From: G001797105 sp964528155
GTDB taxonomy: Bacteria > Chloroflexota > Anaerolineae > Anaerolineales > E44-bin32
DNA length: 5,083 bases
Direction of reading: 5' to 3'
NCBI GenBank assembly: GCA_964528155.1
Contig: CAZGRL010000218.1
Location: forward strand, 1-5,083
The first letter of the stretch is position 1; each line of letters starts with the position of its first letter. The notes under the pieces are model-generated. The model saw only the letters and a program-made list of their open reading frames with translations, was not told where the DNA came from and did no database searches. Positions 1-5,083 of this stretch are shown in pieces. Made by a program: the position numbers and the translations under genes.

Positions 1-40
1 GCTGCTCGTTGCCGAACTCGTTCTGGGTCGGGATCGTCAT
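1..40 (-). CDS. possible N-terminus of a divergent gene (partial, weak)
   Basis: Read on the minus strand from an ATG at 40-38, the window edge encodes MTIPTQNEFGNEQ, and all 13 codons end in G or C, as expected for coding DNA in a GC-rich genome. Only a poor purine-rich stretch precedes the ATG (GGTGA about 10 nt upstream), so the ribosome-binding site is weak. If real, the gene is transcribed away from the corrinoid protein gene and positions 41-186 would hold divergent promoters. Thirteen codons are too few to name a family. The alternative is that this is non-coding or the tail of an upstream + strand gene; the + strand readings end at stops at 79-81, 110-112 and 163-165 and look less protein-like. 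Confidence 0.3.
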   Translation of the reverse strand, partial: MTIPTQNEFGNEQ

Positions 41-174
41 TGTCTCAGTTTCACCCGCGCCTACCGCAACGGGATGTTTGATGAACCAGATGCCAGGTCC
101 GCTGAGGTCTGAATGCGCGGCGACAGGAACGCCGCACCGTGGATCGCAGCAACACACCCCTTACTAAGCACGTT

Positions 175-181
175 GAGGAGG
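175..181 (+). promoter_or_regulatory. Shine-Dalgarno site of the corrinoid protein gene
   Basis: GAGGAGG lies 5 nt before the ATG at 187 and only 2 nt before the ATG at 184. The spacing favours 187 as the start. An in-frame GTG at 139 would add 16 residues but would place this SD inside the coding region and has no SD of its own. Confidence 0.8.
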
Positions 182-186
182 ACATG

Positions 187-819
187 ATGTCAAAGAAGCT
201 AGTCAATGCCATTGCTGACATGAAGGAGGTTGAGGCTCTCAAGACTGCCAGGGAAATGGTGGAAAGCGGGGCGGATCCCATGGCCATCTTGGGCGCGGCC
301 AGGGAAGCCATGGACCTCATCGGTCAGCGCTACGAGAAGGGGACGTATTTCCTCCCCGAACTCATGCTGGCCGGAGAGGTGATGACCCAACTCACAGAGA
401 TGGTCAAGCCACAGTTGGCGAAGATGCCCGCGCCCGACCGTCTGGGGAAGATCGTCATCGGGACTGTCGAGGGTGATATCCATGACATCGGGAAGAACAT
501 CGTGAGCTTCATGCTCGACGCCAGCGGCTTTGAAGTCATTGATCTCGGCGTAGACGTCGCTCCGGAGAAGTTCATCGAGGCCATCCGGGATTCGCAGCCC
601 CAGGTGGTTGGCTTGAGCGGCTTCCTGACCCTTGCCTACGACGTCATGAAAGAAACCATCGAGGCAATCCAGTCCGCCGGTGTGCGTGATGGCCTGAAGA
701 TCATGATCGGCGGCGGCCAGATAGGCGAGGAAGTCAGGCAATACGCCGGCGCAGATGCTTATGGAACGGATGCCATGGCCGGAGTGACTCTGGCCAAGGG
801 ATGGGTTGGGACCAAGTAG
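187..819 (+). CDS. corrinoid (cobalamin-binding) methyltransferase subunit, MtaC/MtbC/MttC-like
   Basis: This 210-residue cytoplasmic protein carries a cobalamin cofactor that shuttles a methyl group between two methyltransferases. Residues 1 to about 85 form the helical cap domain typical of B12-binding methyltransferase subunits. Residues about 87-208 form the Rossmann-like B12-binding domain. The base-off/His-on signature is intact: GDIHDIGKNIV contains Asp97, His99 (the lower axial cobalt ligand) and Gly102. The SxL loop appears as LSGFLT (Ser144), with Phe where Leu is usual. The glycine-rich IGGG at 174-177 contacts the nucleotide tail in known relatives. Length is normal for stand-alone corrinoid proteins. 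The SD at 175-181 sets the start. The UROD-family gene follows after 32 nt, so the two are almost certainly co-transcribed and the products are probably partners. The actual methyl donor cannot be read from this protein; trimethylamine, methanol and methoxyaromatic systems all use similar subunits. The stop is TAG. Confidence 0.93.
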   Translation: MSKKLVNAIADMKEVEALKTAREMVESGADPMAILGAAREAMDLIGQRYEKGTYFLPELMLAGEVMTQLTEMVKPQLAKMPAPDRLGKIVIGTVEGDIHDIGKNIVSFMLDASGFEVIDLGVDVAPEKFIEAIRDSQPQVVGLSGFLTLAYDVMKETIEAIQSAGVRDGLKIMIGGGQIGEEVRQYAGADAYGTDAMAGVTLAKGWVGTK

Positions 820-836
820 TCGGTCCCAGCCAGGAC

Positions 837-844
837 AAGGAGGT
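837..844 (+). promoter_or_regulatory. Shine-Dalgarno site of the UROD-family methyltransferase gene
   Basis: AAGGAGGT is a near-perfect anti-SD complement, 7 nt before the ATG at 852. It selects that start over an in-frame ATG at 801, which would overlap the end of the corrinoid gene and lacks a good SD. Confidence 0.88.
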
Positions 845-851
845 CACAACA

Positions 852-2195
852 ATGGAAACACAGCTATCCCCTGATGGAAAGCAGGATGCGCTGTTTGAAC
901 GTTGGCTGACGCCGGTTGACCCTCAAGGGAACGCCATCCCCTTCCAGAGCCCGGAGGCTGAGAAGGCATACAAGGATCGCATCGGCAGGATCAGGGATGC
1001 CATCCGGCTCGAGGGTACGCCCGATCGGGTCCCAGTGGTGATCGCCCCCAGCTTTTATCCTGCCTATCACAATGAAATGACCCCCCACGAGATGATGTAC
1101 GACTACGATAAGCTGTACGCGACCTTCAAGAAATTCGCCCTCGACTTCGAGCCCGATGCGCACATCGGGGCGACCGCGCCCGGTCCTGGGAAGTTCTTTG
1201 AGATCCTCGACTACAAACTGTACTCCTGGCCGGGCCATGGCGTCTCCGCCGAACATAGCTACCAGTGCAACGAAGGCGAGTACATGAAGGCCGACGAATA
1301 CGATGCGCTGATACAGGACCCGTCGGGCTTCTTCACCAACGTGTATCTGCCGCGCGTCTTCGGAGCTCTGGAACCCCTTCAGATGTTCCCGTTCCTCCCA
1401 GGCATTCTCGAGATCTACGGGGTTGCCCTGAATTTCATACCCTTTGCTATGCCCCCCGTTCAGGGTGCTCTCAAGGCCCTGATGGATGCCGGGGGCGAGG
1501 CCCTGAAGTGGATCGGGGTGGTCGGAGGCCTCAACGCCGAGCTCGGAACCATGGGCTATCCCCAATTCTGGGGTGGATTCACCAAAGCCCCATTCGATGT
1601 GATCGGCGACACCCTGCGCGGGACGAAGGGGATCATGCTCGACATCTATCGGCAACCCGAGAAGTTGCTCGAGGCGATGGATGCCCTCACGCCGCTGATG
1701 ATCAAGCTCGGGGTCGGGGCAGCACAGATGACCGGCCAGCCGATCATCTTCATGCCGCTGCACAAAGGCGCCGACGGCTTCCTCTCCGGCGAGCAATTCG
1801 AGAAGTTCTACTGGCCCAGCCTGAGAAACGTCATGGTGGGGCTGATCGAGGCAGGTTGCGTCCCGAATCCCGCTGCAGAGGGTGGCTACAACTCACGGCT
1901 TGAAGTGGTGCAGGACATCCCCAAGGGCAAGACCGTGTGGATGATCGACCGCTCGGACATGGGCAAAGCCAAGAAGACATTGGGCAAGAACGCGTGCCTG
2001 ATGGGCAACGTGCCCTCCTCCATGCTGAGCATAGGCAAATCCGAGGAGGTTCGAGACTACGCCAAGGATCTGATTGACACGGTCGGCAAGGGAGGCGGGT
2101 TCATCCTGAGCAACGGGGCGTTCTTCGATCAGGCCAAACCGGAGAACCTCAAGGCCATGGTCGCAGCCGCCAAGGAGTACGGAGCATACAACTAG
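852..2195 (+). CDS. uroporphyrinogen decarboxylase-family (UROD-fold) corrinoid methyltransferase, atypical metal site
   Basis: This 447-residue cytoplasmic protein belongs to the UROD superfamily, whose MtaA and CmuA members transfer methyl groups to or from protein-bound cobalamin. The corrinoid gene directly upstream makes methyl transfer much more likely than haem-pathway decarboxylation. Recognisable parts are an N-terminal segment ending in EGTPDRVPV (about 54-62), the HKGADGFLSGEQFEKFYWPSL block (304-324), and a C-terminal block with CLMGNVPSSML (382-392), SEEVRDY (397-403), GGGFILSNGA (414-423) and ENLKAMVAAAKEYG (431-444). At 447 residues it is longer than typical MtaA-type enzymes of roughly 340. 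The zinc-binding HxCG motif is not seen: the matching strand reads PNPAAEGGYNSRLEVV (339-353 region), with Glu343-Gly where HxCG is expected, and the C-terminal Gly-Cys is Gly422-Ala423. Remaining candidate ligands are His304, Cys336 and Cys382. The methyl donor or acceptor is not determined. The stop is TAG, and no clear rho-independent terminator follows. Confidence 0.88.
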   Translation: METQLSPDGKQDALFERWLTPVDPQGNAIPFQSPEAEKAYKDRIGRIRDAIRLEGTPDRVPVVIAPSFYPAYHNEMTPHEMMYDYDKLYATFKKFALDFEPDAHIGATAPGPGKFFEILDYKLYSWPGHGVSAEHSYQCNEGEYMKADEYDALIQDPSGFFTNVYLPRVFGALEPLQMFPFLPGILEIYGVALNFIPFAMPPVQGALKALMDAGGEALKWIGVVGGLNAELGTMGYPQFWGGFTKAPFDVIGDTLRGTKGIMLDIYRQPEKLLEAMDALTPLMIKLGVGAAQMTGQPIIFMPLHKGADGFLSGEQFEKFYWPSLRNVMVGLIEAGCVPNPAAEGGYNSRLEVVQDIPKGKTVWMIDRSDMGKAKKTLGKNACLMGNVPSSMLSIGKSEEVRDYAKDLIDTVGKGGGFILSNGAFFDQAKPENLKAMVAAAKEYGAYN

Positions 2196-2491
2196 ACGAG
2201 CGAGTACTGAATTGGCAACGGGCGGAGGTCGCGGCCTATTCGATGGACTGGCGCCGCGGGCTCCGTCCAGGGATCACTGCCGGCGCACCCGCGCGCGAGT
2301 TTCCTGTCTGAGAGTCAGCCATTCGAGGGCCCATCAGGCGGGGAATATCGCTGGTTGACTACGACTCGCTTCCCGATCTGGGGAAGAAGGCACGTCTGGA
2401 GCCAGTCGGGGTGAGCGGAGCCGGAGGCTCAATCTAGAACAGATGAAGCACAGCCGACGGGCGCCTCGACATCTCGTCGGTCCATTCGGGC

Positions 2492-2529
2492 CTCGACTTA
2501 TCCGACCGCTGGAGGCGGTTGAACGCGAG
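2492..2529 (+). other. leader hairpin upstream of the binding-protein gene
   Basis: CGACCGC (2503-2509) pairs with GCGGTTG (2515-2521), one pair being G-T, around the loop TGGAG. An outer CTCG (2492-2495) can pair with CGAG (2526-2529) across an internal loop. No T-run follows, so it is not a standard terminator. It may be part of a structured 5' leader of the importer mRNA or may be chance folding of GC-rich DNA. Confidence 0.35.
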
Positions 2530-2584
2530 CAGTGGAGGATCGTGCGGAGAAAATGATCGCCACCGTTGTCGCAGGAGGGAGGAG

Positions 2585-2623
2585 ATGACGGCCGAAGATC
2601 AAGCCTATCAACCCGGACCGTGA
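2585..2623 (+). CDS. possible 12-residue leader peptide before the binding-protein gene
   Basis: The mini-ORF encodes MTAEDQAYQPGP and ends at TGA 2621-2623, 18 nt before the start of the substrate-binding protein and in the same frame as it. Its SD is excellent: AGGAGG at 2573-2578, with 6 nt to the ATG and a second GAGGAG run directly against it. The peptide ends Pro-Gly-Pro-stop; C-terminal proline before a stop slows termination in known cases such as TnaC. That raises the possibility of a regulatory or translationally coupling uORF. The region is purine-rich, so an SD-like string followed by a short ORF could arise by chance. Confidence 0.25.
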   Translation: MTAEDQAYQPGP

Positions 2624-2631
2624 AACAAGAT

Positions 2632-2640
2632 GGAGGAGAG
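2632..2640 (+). promoter_or_regulatory. Shine-Dalgarno site of the binding-protein gene
   Basis: GGAGGAGAG has its GGAGG core at 2632-2636, 5 nt before the ATG at 2642. An in-frame ATG at 2630 sits just upstream of this SD and would put it inside the coding region, so 2642 is the better start. Confidence 0.8.
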
Positions 2641-2641
2641 A

Positions 2642-3886
2642 ATGAATACCAAACGTATGTCCCGCCGGGAATTCCTGCACGGCGCGGCCATAACCGGCGC
2701 CGGATTGCTTGTAGCTTCATGCGGTCCGGCGGCCACCCAAGCGGCAGCCAAGGACAAGATCGTGGTCGGCATGTCGAGACCGCTGACCGGCCCCCTGGCC
2801 ATAATCGGGGACTCGGCATTCAGACCGATCTACGAGACATTCGTCCCAGAGGTCAATGCGGCAGGGGGAATCAATGTGAAGGATCTCGGCAAGCAACTTC
2901 CCATTGAGACCATCATCTACGACGACACGAGCGACGTGGCCACCATGACGCGGCTGACGGAGAAGCTGATCCTCGAGGATAAGGTCGACTTCCTATGGCC
3001 TGCCAGCGGCACGTCATTCATCTATGCCCAGGCGCCGATCGCCGACAAGTACAACTACCTGCTGGTGACCGCCGAGGGCGGCGCCTCGACCATTAAGGAA
3101 TTGCTGCCCAGCCTGCCGTACGTGTTCGTGACCCTGAGTTTCTCCGACTGGAACCAGCTGCCGGTCCTGGCACCGATCCTCGCCGCAAAAGGCGCGAAGA
3201 CGGCGTACATCATGTACATCGCCGACCTGCACGGCATCGAGTACTCCGGCGTGGCGGGCATCGAATTCCCCAAGAACGGGATCGATGTCGTCGGGGTTCA
3301 GAGCGTTCCGCCCGACATCACCGACGTTTCGCCGGTGATCAGGGCAGCTCAGGCCTCCGAGGCCGATGTATTCTGCTGCTTCGCCTATCCGGATCAGGTC
3401 ATGCCTGCCATGGGGACGTCGATCGAGCTGGGCTTCAATCCCAAGGCCTGGATCGGTGGCCCAGGGGTCAACTTCGGCTTCTTCCACACGGCCTTCGGCC
3501 CCATGGTCGAAGGGGTCATGGGCTTCACGAGCGGCAGCCCCAAGCAGTCCGAAGCGCTCAGGGTCCTGTTCGACAAGCTCTATACGGGCAAGCCCGAAGA
3601 TGTCCAGGACCCCTGGGGGCACCCTCTCTACTGGGCGGGGTTGCAGGTCTGGAAGCAGGCGATCGAGAGGGCGGGAACCCTCGACCAGACGGCTATCCGC
3701 GACATCATCGCCTCGGAGCACTTTGACACCGTTCTGGGAGACACCTGGTTTGAGAACGGGCTGTTGTCCAAGGATTGCCATATGGGCGAGATCGGCCAGT
3801 GGCAAAACGGCGTCTATGAAGTGGTTGGACCGGAAGACCGTGCCACCGCGGAGATGGTCTATCCCAAGCCGGCCTGGGGCACATAG
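2642..3886 (+). CDS. Tat-exported lipoprotein substrate-binding protein of a branched-chain-amino-acid-type ABC importer (LivK-like, Peripla_BP_6)
   Basis: This 414-residue protein captures the substrate outside the membrane and delivers it to Liv-type permeases. The N-terminus has a twin-arginine signal, SRREFL (residues 7-12), a short hydrophobic stretch (about 14-25) and a lipobox VASC with Cys27 as the predicted lipidated residue. It is therefore likely folded before export and membrane-anchored. The mature part opens with IVVGMSRPLTGPLA (40-53), a hallmark of the type-I periplasmic-binding fold of LivJ/LivK relatives. Two alpha/beta lobes follow, with YDDTSD (93-98), the TEGG-like AEGGAS (144-149) and AYIMYIADLHGIEYSG (188-203). 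Length is normal for the family. LivH- and LivM-like genes follow on the same strand. Family members bind branched-chain amino acids, amides, urea, aromatic acids and other small molecules, so the ligand cannot be named; the nearby methyltransferase genes suggest a methylated compound, as an inference. The stop is TAG. Confidence 0.92.
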   Translation: MNTKRMSRREFLHGAAITGAGLLVASCGPAATQAAAKDKIVVGMSRPLTGPLAIIGDSAFRPIYETFVPEVNAAGGINVKDLGKQLPIETIIYDDTSDVATMTRLTEKLILEDKVDFLWPASGTSFIYAQAPIADKYNYLLVTAEGGASTIKELLPSLPYVFVTLSFSDWNQLPVLAPILAAKGAKTAYIMYIADLHGIEYSGVAGIEFPKNGIDVVGVQSVPPDITDVSPVIRAAQASEADVFCCFAYPDQVMPAMGTSIELGFNPKAWIGGPGVNFGFFHTAFGPMVEGVMGFTSGSPKQSEALRVLFDKLYTGKPEDVQDPWGHPLYWAGLQVWKQAIERAGTLDQTAIRDIIASEHFDTVLGDTWFENGLLSKDCHMGEIGQWQNGVYEVVGPEDRATAEMVYPKPAWGT

Positions 3887-3916
3887 GTGCGCATCGACCC
3901 TACGCACATACGCAAC

Positions 3917-4023
3917 ATCCTCGAGCAGGCTGCCTAGAGGCCGCTGGAAAGGACTGCCCTTCGGGCGATCGTGACTCTCGTGAGTTCCTGAGCGCTTCTT
4001 GGGCAGCCTGCTCCTTCGAGGAT
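3917..4023 (+). other. large intercistronic inverted repeat / stem-loop between binding protein and permease
   Basis: The left arm ATCCTCGAGCAGGCTGCC (3917-3934) is complementary to GGCAGCCTGC (4002-4011) plus TCGAGGAT (4016-4023). This gives 18 Watson-Crick pairs with a single 4-nt bulge (TCCT, 4012-4015). Twelve of the pairs can be continuous (3923-3934 with 4002-4013). Inside, the helix can continue imperfectly with CGCT 3942-3945 pairing AGCG 3991-3994 and GGAA 3946-3949 pairing TTCC 3985-3988. A central hairpin GCCC-TTC-GGGC lies at 3956-3966. No T-run follows, so it is not an ordinary terminator. It lies between a gene normally needed in excess and its permease gene, which suits mRNA processing or 3'-end stabilisation. 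A mobile repeat unit is the other explanation. Confidence 0.7.
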
Positions 4024-4045
4024 CAAGAACGGGGGCATCGGCATC

Positions 4046-4915
4046 ATGCAGACCATCATCGAAGTCGTGATCAGCGCCTTGCTGGTCGGGGGATTGTACG
4101 CCCTGATCGCCATGGGGCTCAGTCTGCAGTACGGCGTCGCTCGGGTGCTGAATGTGGCGCATGGTGAGTTCATCATGCTGGGGGCCATGACCACCTGGGC
4201 CCTCTACATGGCGTTTCACATCAACCCGCTGCTCTCCCTGGTTGTTTGCGGTCCGGCTGCTCTCGCCTTGGGCTACGCCCTTCACCGGACGGTGTACACG
4301 CGGGTTCTGGCCTCGTCGGCTTCGCCGGGCGCCTTCGAGAGCAATTCCCTGCTGGCCTCGTTTGGTCTGCTGTTCATCATCCAGAACATGGCCCTGATTG
4401 CTTGGGGGGCCGACACGAGGGCCTACTCTTACCTTGCGGTTCCCGTCGATGTGGCTGGCGTCCTGTTTGGCGCCAACCGGCTTCTCACCCTCGGCTCCGC
4501 CTTGGTCATTGGTGTGGCTTTCTACATCTTCCTGGCGCGCACTCGGATCGGCAAGGCGATCCGGGCCGCGGCCCAAGACCCGACCGCCGCGGCCCTCATG
4601 GGAGTGAATATCAACAGCGTGCTTGCTCTTTGCTTCGGCTTGGGGGCCGCCCTGGCGGCCATCGCCGGCATGCTGATCAGCATGTGCTATCCGGTCACTG
4701 CGGTGATGGGGATCCATTACACCGTCATCGCCATGATTGTGGTTGTCCTGGGCGGATTGGGCAGTATACCGGGCAGTTTCATTGGGGGCTTCGTCCTGGG
4801 TCTCATTGAGAGCATCGTAAGCTACTTCGAGCCCATGCTGACATTGGCTGCCAACTACCTGATCTTTGCTCTGCTGCTGCTGGTGAAACCTACGGGGATC
4901 ATGGGAAGGAGGTAG
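4046..4915 (+). CDS. branched-chain-amino-acid-type ABC transporter permease, LivH-like
   Basis: This 289-residue inner-membrane protein would form half of the translocation channel. It is rich in hydrophobic segments, about eight by eye. The N-terminal LLVGGLYALIAMGLSLQYGV (12-31) and LNVAHGEFIMLGA (35-47) are classic LivH sequences. The cytoplasmic coupling loop RTRIGKAIRAAAQDPTAAAL (165-184), followed by MGVNI, matches the EAA-like loop that docks the LivG/LivF ATPases. GGLGSIPGSFIGG (236-248) and the C-terminal LLVKPTGIMGRR are also typical. Length is normal. The SD is poor (GGGGG at 4031-4035, 10 nt from the ATG) and follows closely on the stem-loop ending at 4023. Translation may therefore be weaker than for the binding protein, matching the usual stoichiometry. 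Substrate specificity cannot be read from the permease. The stop TAG overlaps the SD of the next gene. Confidence 0.93.
   Translation: MQTIIEVVISALLVGGLYALIAMGLSLQYGVARVLNVAHGEFIMLGAMTTWALYMAFHINPLLSLVVCGPAALALGYALHRTVYTRVLASSASPGAFESNSLLASFGLLFIIQNMALIAWGADTRAYSYLAVPVDVAGVLFGANRLLTLGSALVIGVAFYIFLARTRIGKAIRAAAQDPTAAALMGVNINSVLALCFGLGAALAAIAGMLISMCYPVTAVMGIHYTVIAMIVVVLGGLGSIPGSFIGGFVLGLIESIVSYFEPMLTLAANYLIFALLLLVKPTGIMGRR
4906..4913 (+). promoter_or_regulatory. Shine-Dalgarno site of the livM-like gene
   Basis: AAGGAGGT overlaps the last codons and the first base of the TAG stop of the upstream permease gene and stands 6 nt before the ATG at 4920. Translation of the two permeases is probably coupled. 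Confidence 0.88.
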
Positions 4916-4919
4916 CCGC

Positions 4920-5083
4920 ATGAGGACGGGCAGAGACTCGTGGGTCGGGCTGGGCACGCCGGTGCTGTTGCTTGTCCTCCTGGTGGCGATGGGAACGCTT
5001 TCACTCTACGCCTCAGCCTATACCGTCATCATGGTCACCAATATCCTCCTGTACGTTATCCTGACCATGAGTTGGGTGCTCTT
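4920..5083 (+). CDS. branched-chain-amino-acid-type ABC transporter permease, LivM-like (N-terminal part, runs off the window)
   Basis: Fifty-four codons are visible before the edge. The product begins MRTGRDSWVGLGTPVLL, with a short positively charged start, then a hydrophobic segment (about residues 9-29), a short turn, and a second hydrophobic segment containing NILLYVILTMSWVL (41-54). The second matches the start of LivM permeases, where 'iliyailalgwnll.G' is the usual pattern. With the LivH-like partner it would form the heterodimeric channel. It starts 4 nt after that gene with an excellent SD, and tight gene order is normal for liv operons. LivG and LivF ATPase genes are expected downstream, outside the window. 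Confidence 0.85.
   Translation, partial: MRTGRDSWVGLGTPVLLLVLLVAMGTLSLYASAYTVIMVTNILLYVILTMSWVL

Larger units (their letters stand above)
2196..2629. other. 434-nt region with no convincing gene; small hairpins
   Basis: No reading frame on either strand looks like a conserved protein. The longest + strand candidate, ATG 2443 to TGA 2556 (37 codons, very basic product), has no SD. Possible stems are GCGCCG 2251-2256 with CGGCGC 2281-2286, GAGCC 2418-2422 with GGCTC 2426-2430 (3-nt loop), CCGACG 2454-2459 with CGTCGG 2475-2480, and the stronger hairpin at 2503-2521. None is followed by a T-run, so none is a classical rho-independent terminator. TTGACT at 2355-2360 resembles a -35 box, but no -10 box stands 16-18 nt downstream. 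The gap probably separates the methyltransferase operon from the importer operon and should hold the importer promoter and leader; I cannot place the promoter. Confidence 0.55.

Noticed and set aside
139..186. N-terminal extension of the corrinoid protein from a GTG at 139.
   Set aside because: It lacks an SD, the added 16 residues do not resemble the family, and a strong SD lies inside the extension positioned for the ATG at 187.
2212..2242. A promoter-like TTGGCA ... TATTCG pair after the methyltransferase gene.
   Set aside because: The spacing is 19 nt and the -10 half matches the consensus at only three positions, so it is not distinguishable from chance.
2251..2286. GCGCCG/CGGCGC stem as a terminator of the methyltransferase operon.
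   Set aside because: The loop is 24 nt long and no T-run follows; rho-dependent termination or readthrough is equally possible.
2443..2556. A 37-codon, very basic + strand ORF in the gap.
   Set aside because: It has no SD, an arginine-rich composition expected from GC-rich non-coding DNA, and overlaps two hairpins.
2334..2819. A minus-strand open frame of 161 codons over the gap and the start of the binding protein.
   Set aside because: It overlaps a well-supported gene, has an arginine/proline/serine-rich composition typical of shadow frames, and has no clear SD.
3887..3937. Sixteen in-frame codons (GTG start) right after the TAG of the binding protein, hinting at readthrough or a small gene.
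   Set aside because: There is no SD, the binding protein already ends at the normal family position, and the last codons fall in the left arm of the inverted repeat, which better explains the sequence.
3014..4957. A 647-codon open frame on the minus strand across the binding protein, the intercistronic region and the permease.
   Set aside because: It is codon-phase aligned with both real genes, which share a frame. Its stops would need TTA, CTA or TCA codons on the + strand, which are rare in GC-rich genes. The product is low in hydrophobic structure, rich in H, Q, D, G and R, and resembles no protein I recognise.

Overview
The window is a GC-rich bacterial segment with strong Shine-Dalgarno (SD) sites. 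It carries two functional blocks on the + strand: a corrinoid-dependent methyltransferase pair, then the start of a branched-chain-amino-acid-type (Liv/HAAT) ABC importer operon. The gene mix (a methyltransferase of the uroporphyrinogen-decarboxylase (UROD) family, its corrinoid partner, a Tat-exported lipoprotein binding protein, and Liv permeases) fits an anaerobic methyl-group-using bacterium. Chloroflexota is a reasonable guess, but it rests on gene style only and nothing in the window proves it.

Layout. Positions 1-40 may hold the first 13 codons of a divergent minus-strand gene (weak call). Positions 41-186 hold no convincing gene or promoter. A corrinoid protein (187-819) is followed after 32 nt by a UROD-family methyltransferase (852-2195). 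A 434-nt gap (2196-2629) contains small hairpins and a 12-codon mini-ORF with a near-ideal SD directly before the next gene. A Tat-type lipoprotein substrate-binding protein (2642-3886) comes next. A 159-nt intercistronic region then carries a long imperfect inverted repeat (3917-4023) that can fold into a large stem-loop. It is followed by a LivH-type permease (4046-4915) and, 4 nt later, the first 54 codons of a LivM-type permease (4920 to the window edge).

How the genes may work together (inference). The importer would bring in a small organic, probably methylated, compound. The UROD-fold enzyme would move a methyl group to or from the cobalamin carried by the corrinoid protein. The second methyltransferase, the corrinoid-reactivating enzyme and the LivG/LivF ATPases are not in the window.

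The most unusual points are: a UROD-fold methyltransferase that appears to lack the zinc-binding His-X-Cys-Gly and C-terminal Cys of MtaA/CmuA-type enzymes; the large stem-loop between the binding-protein and permease genes; and a possible leader peptide ending Pro-Gly-Pro-stop before the binding protein.
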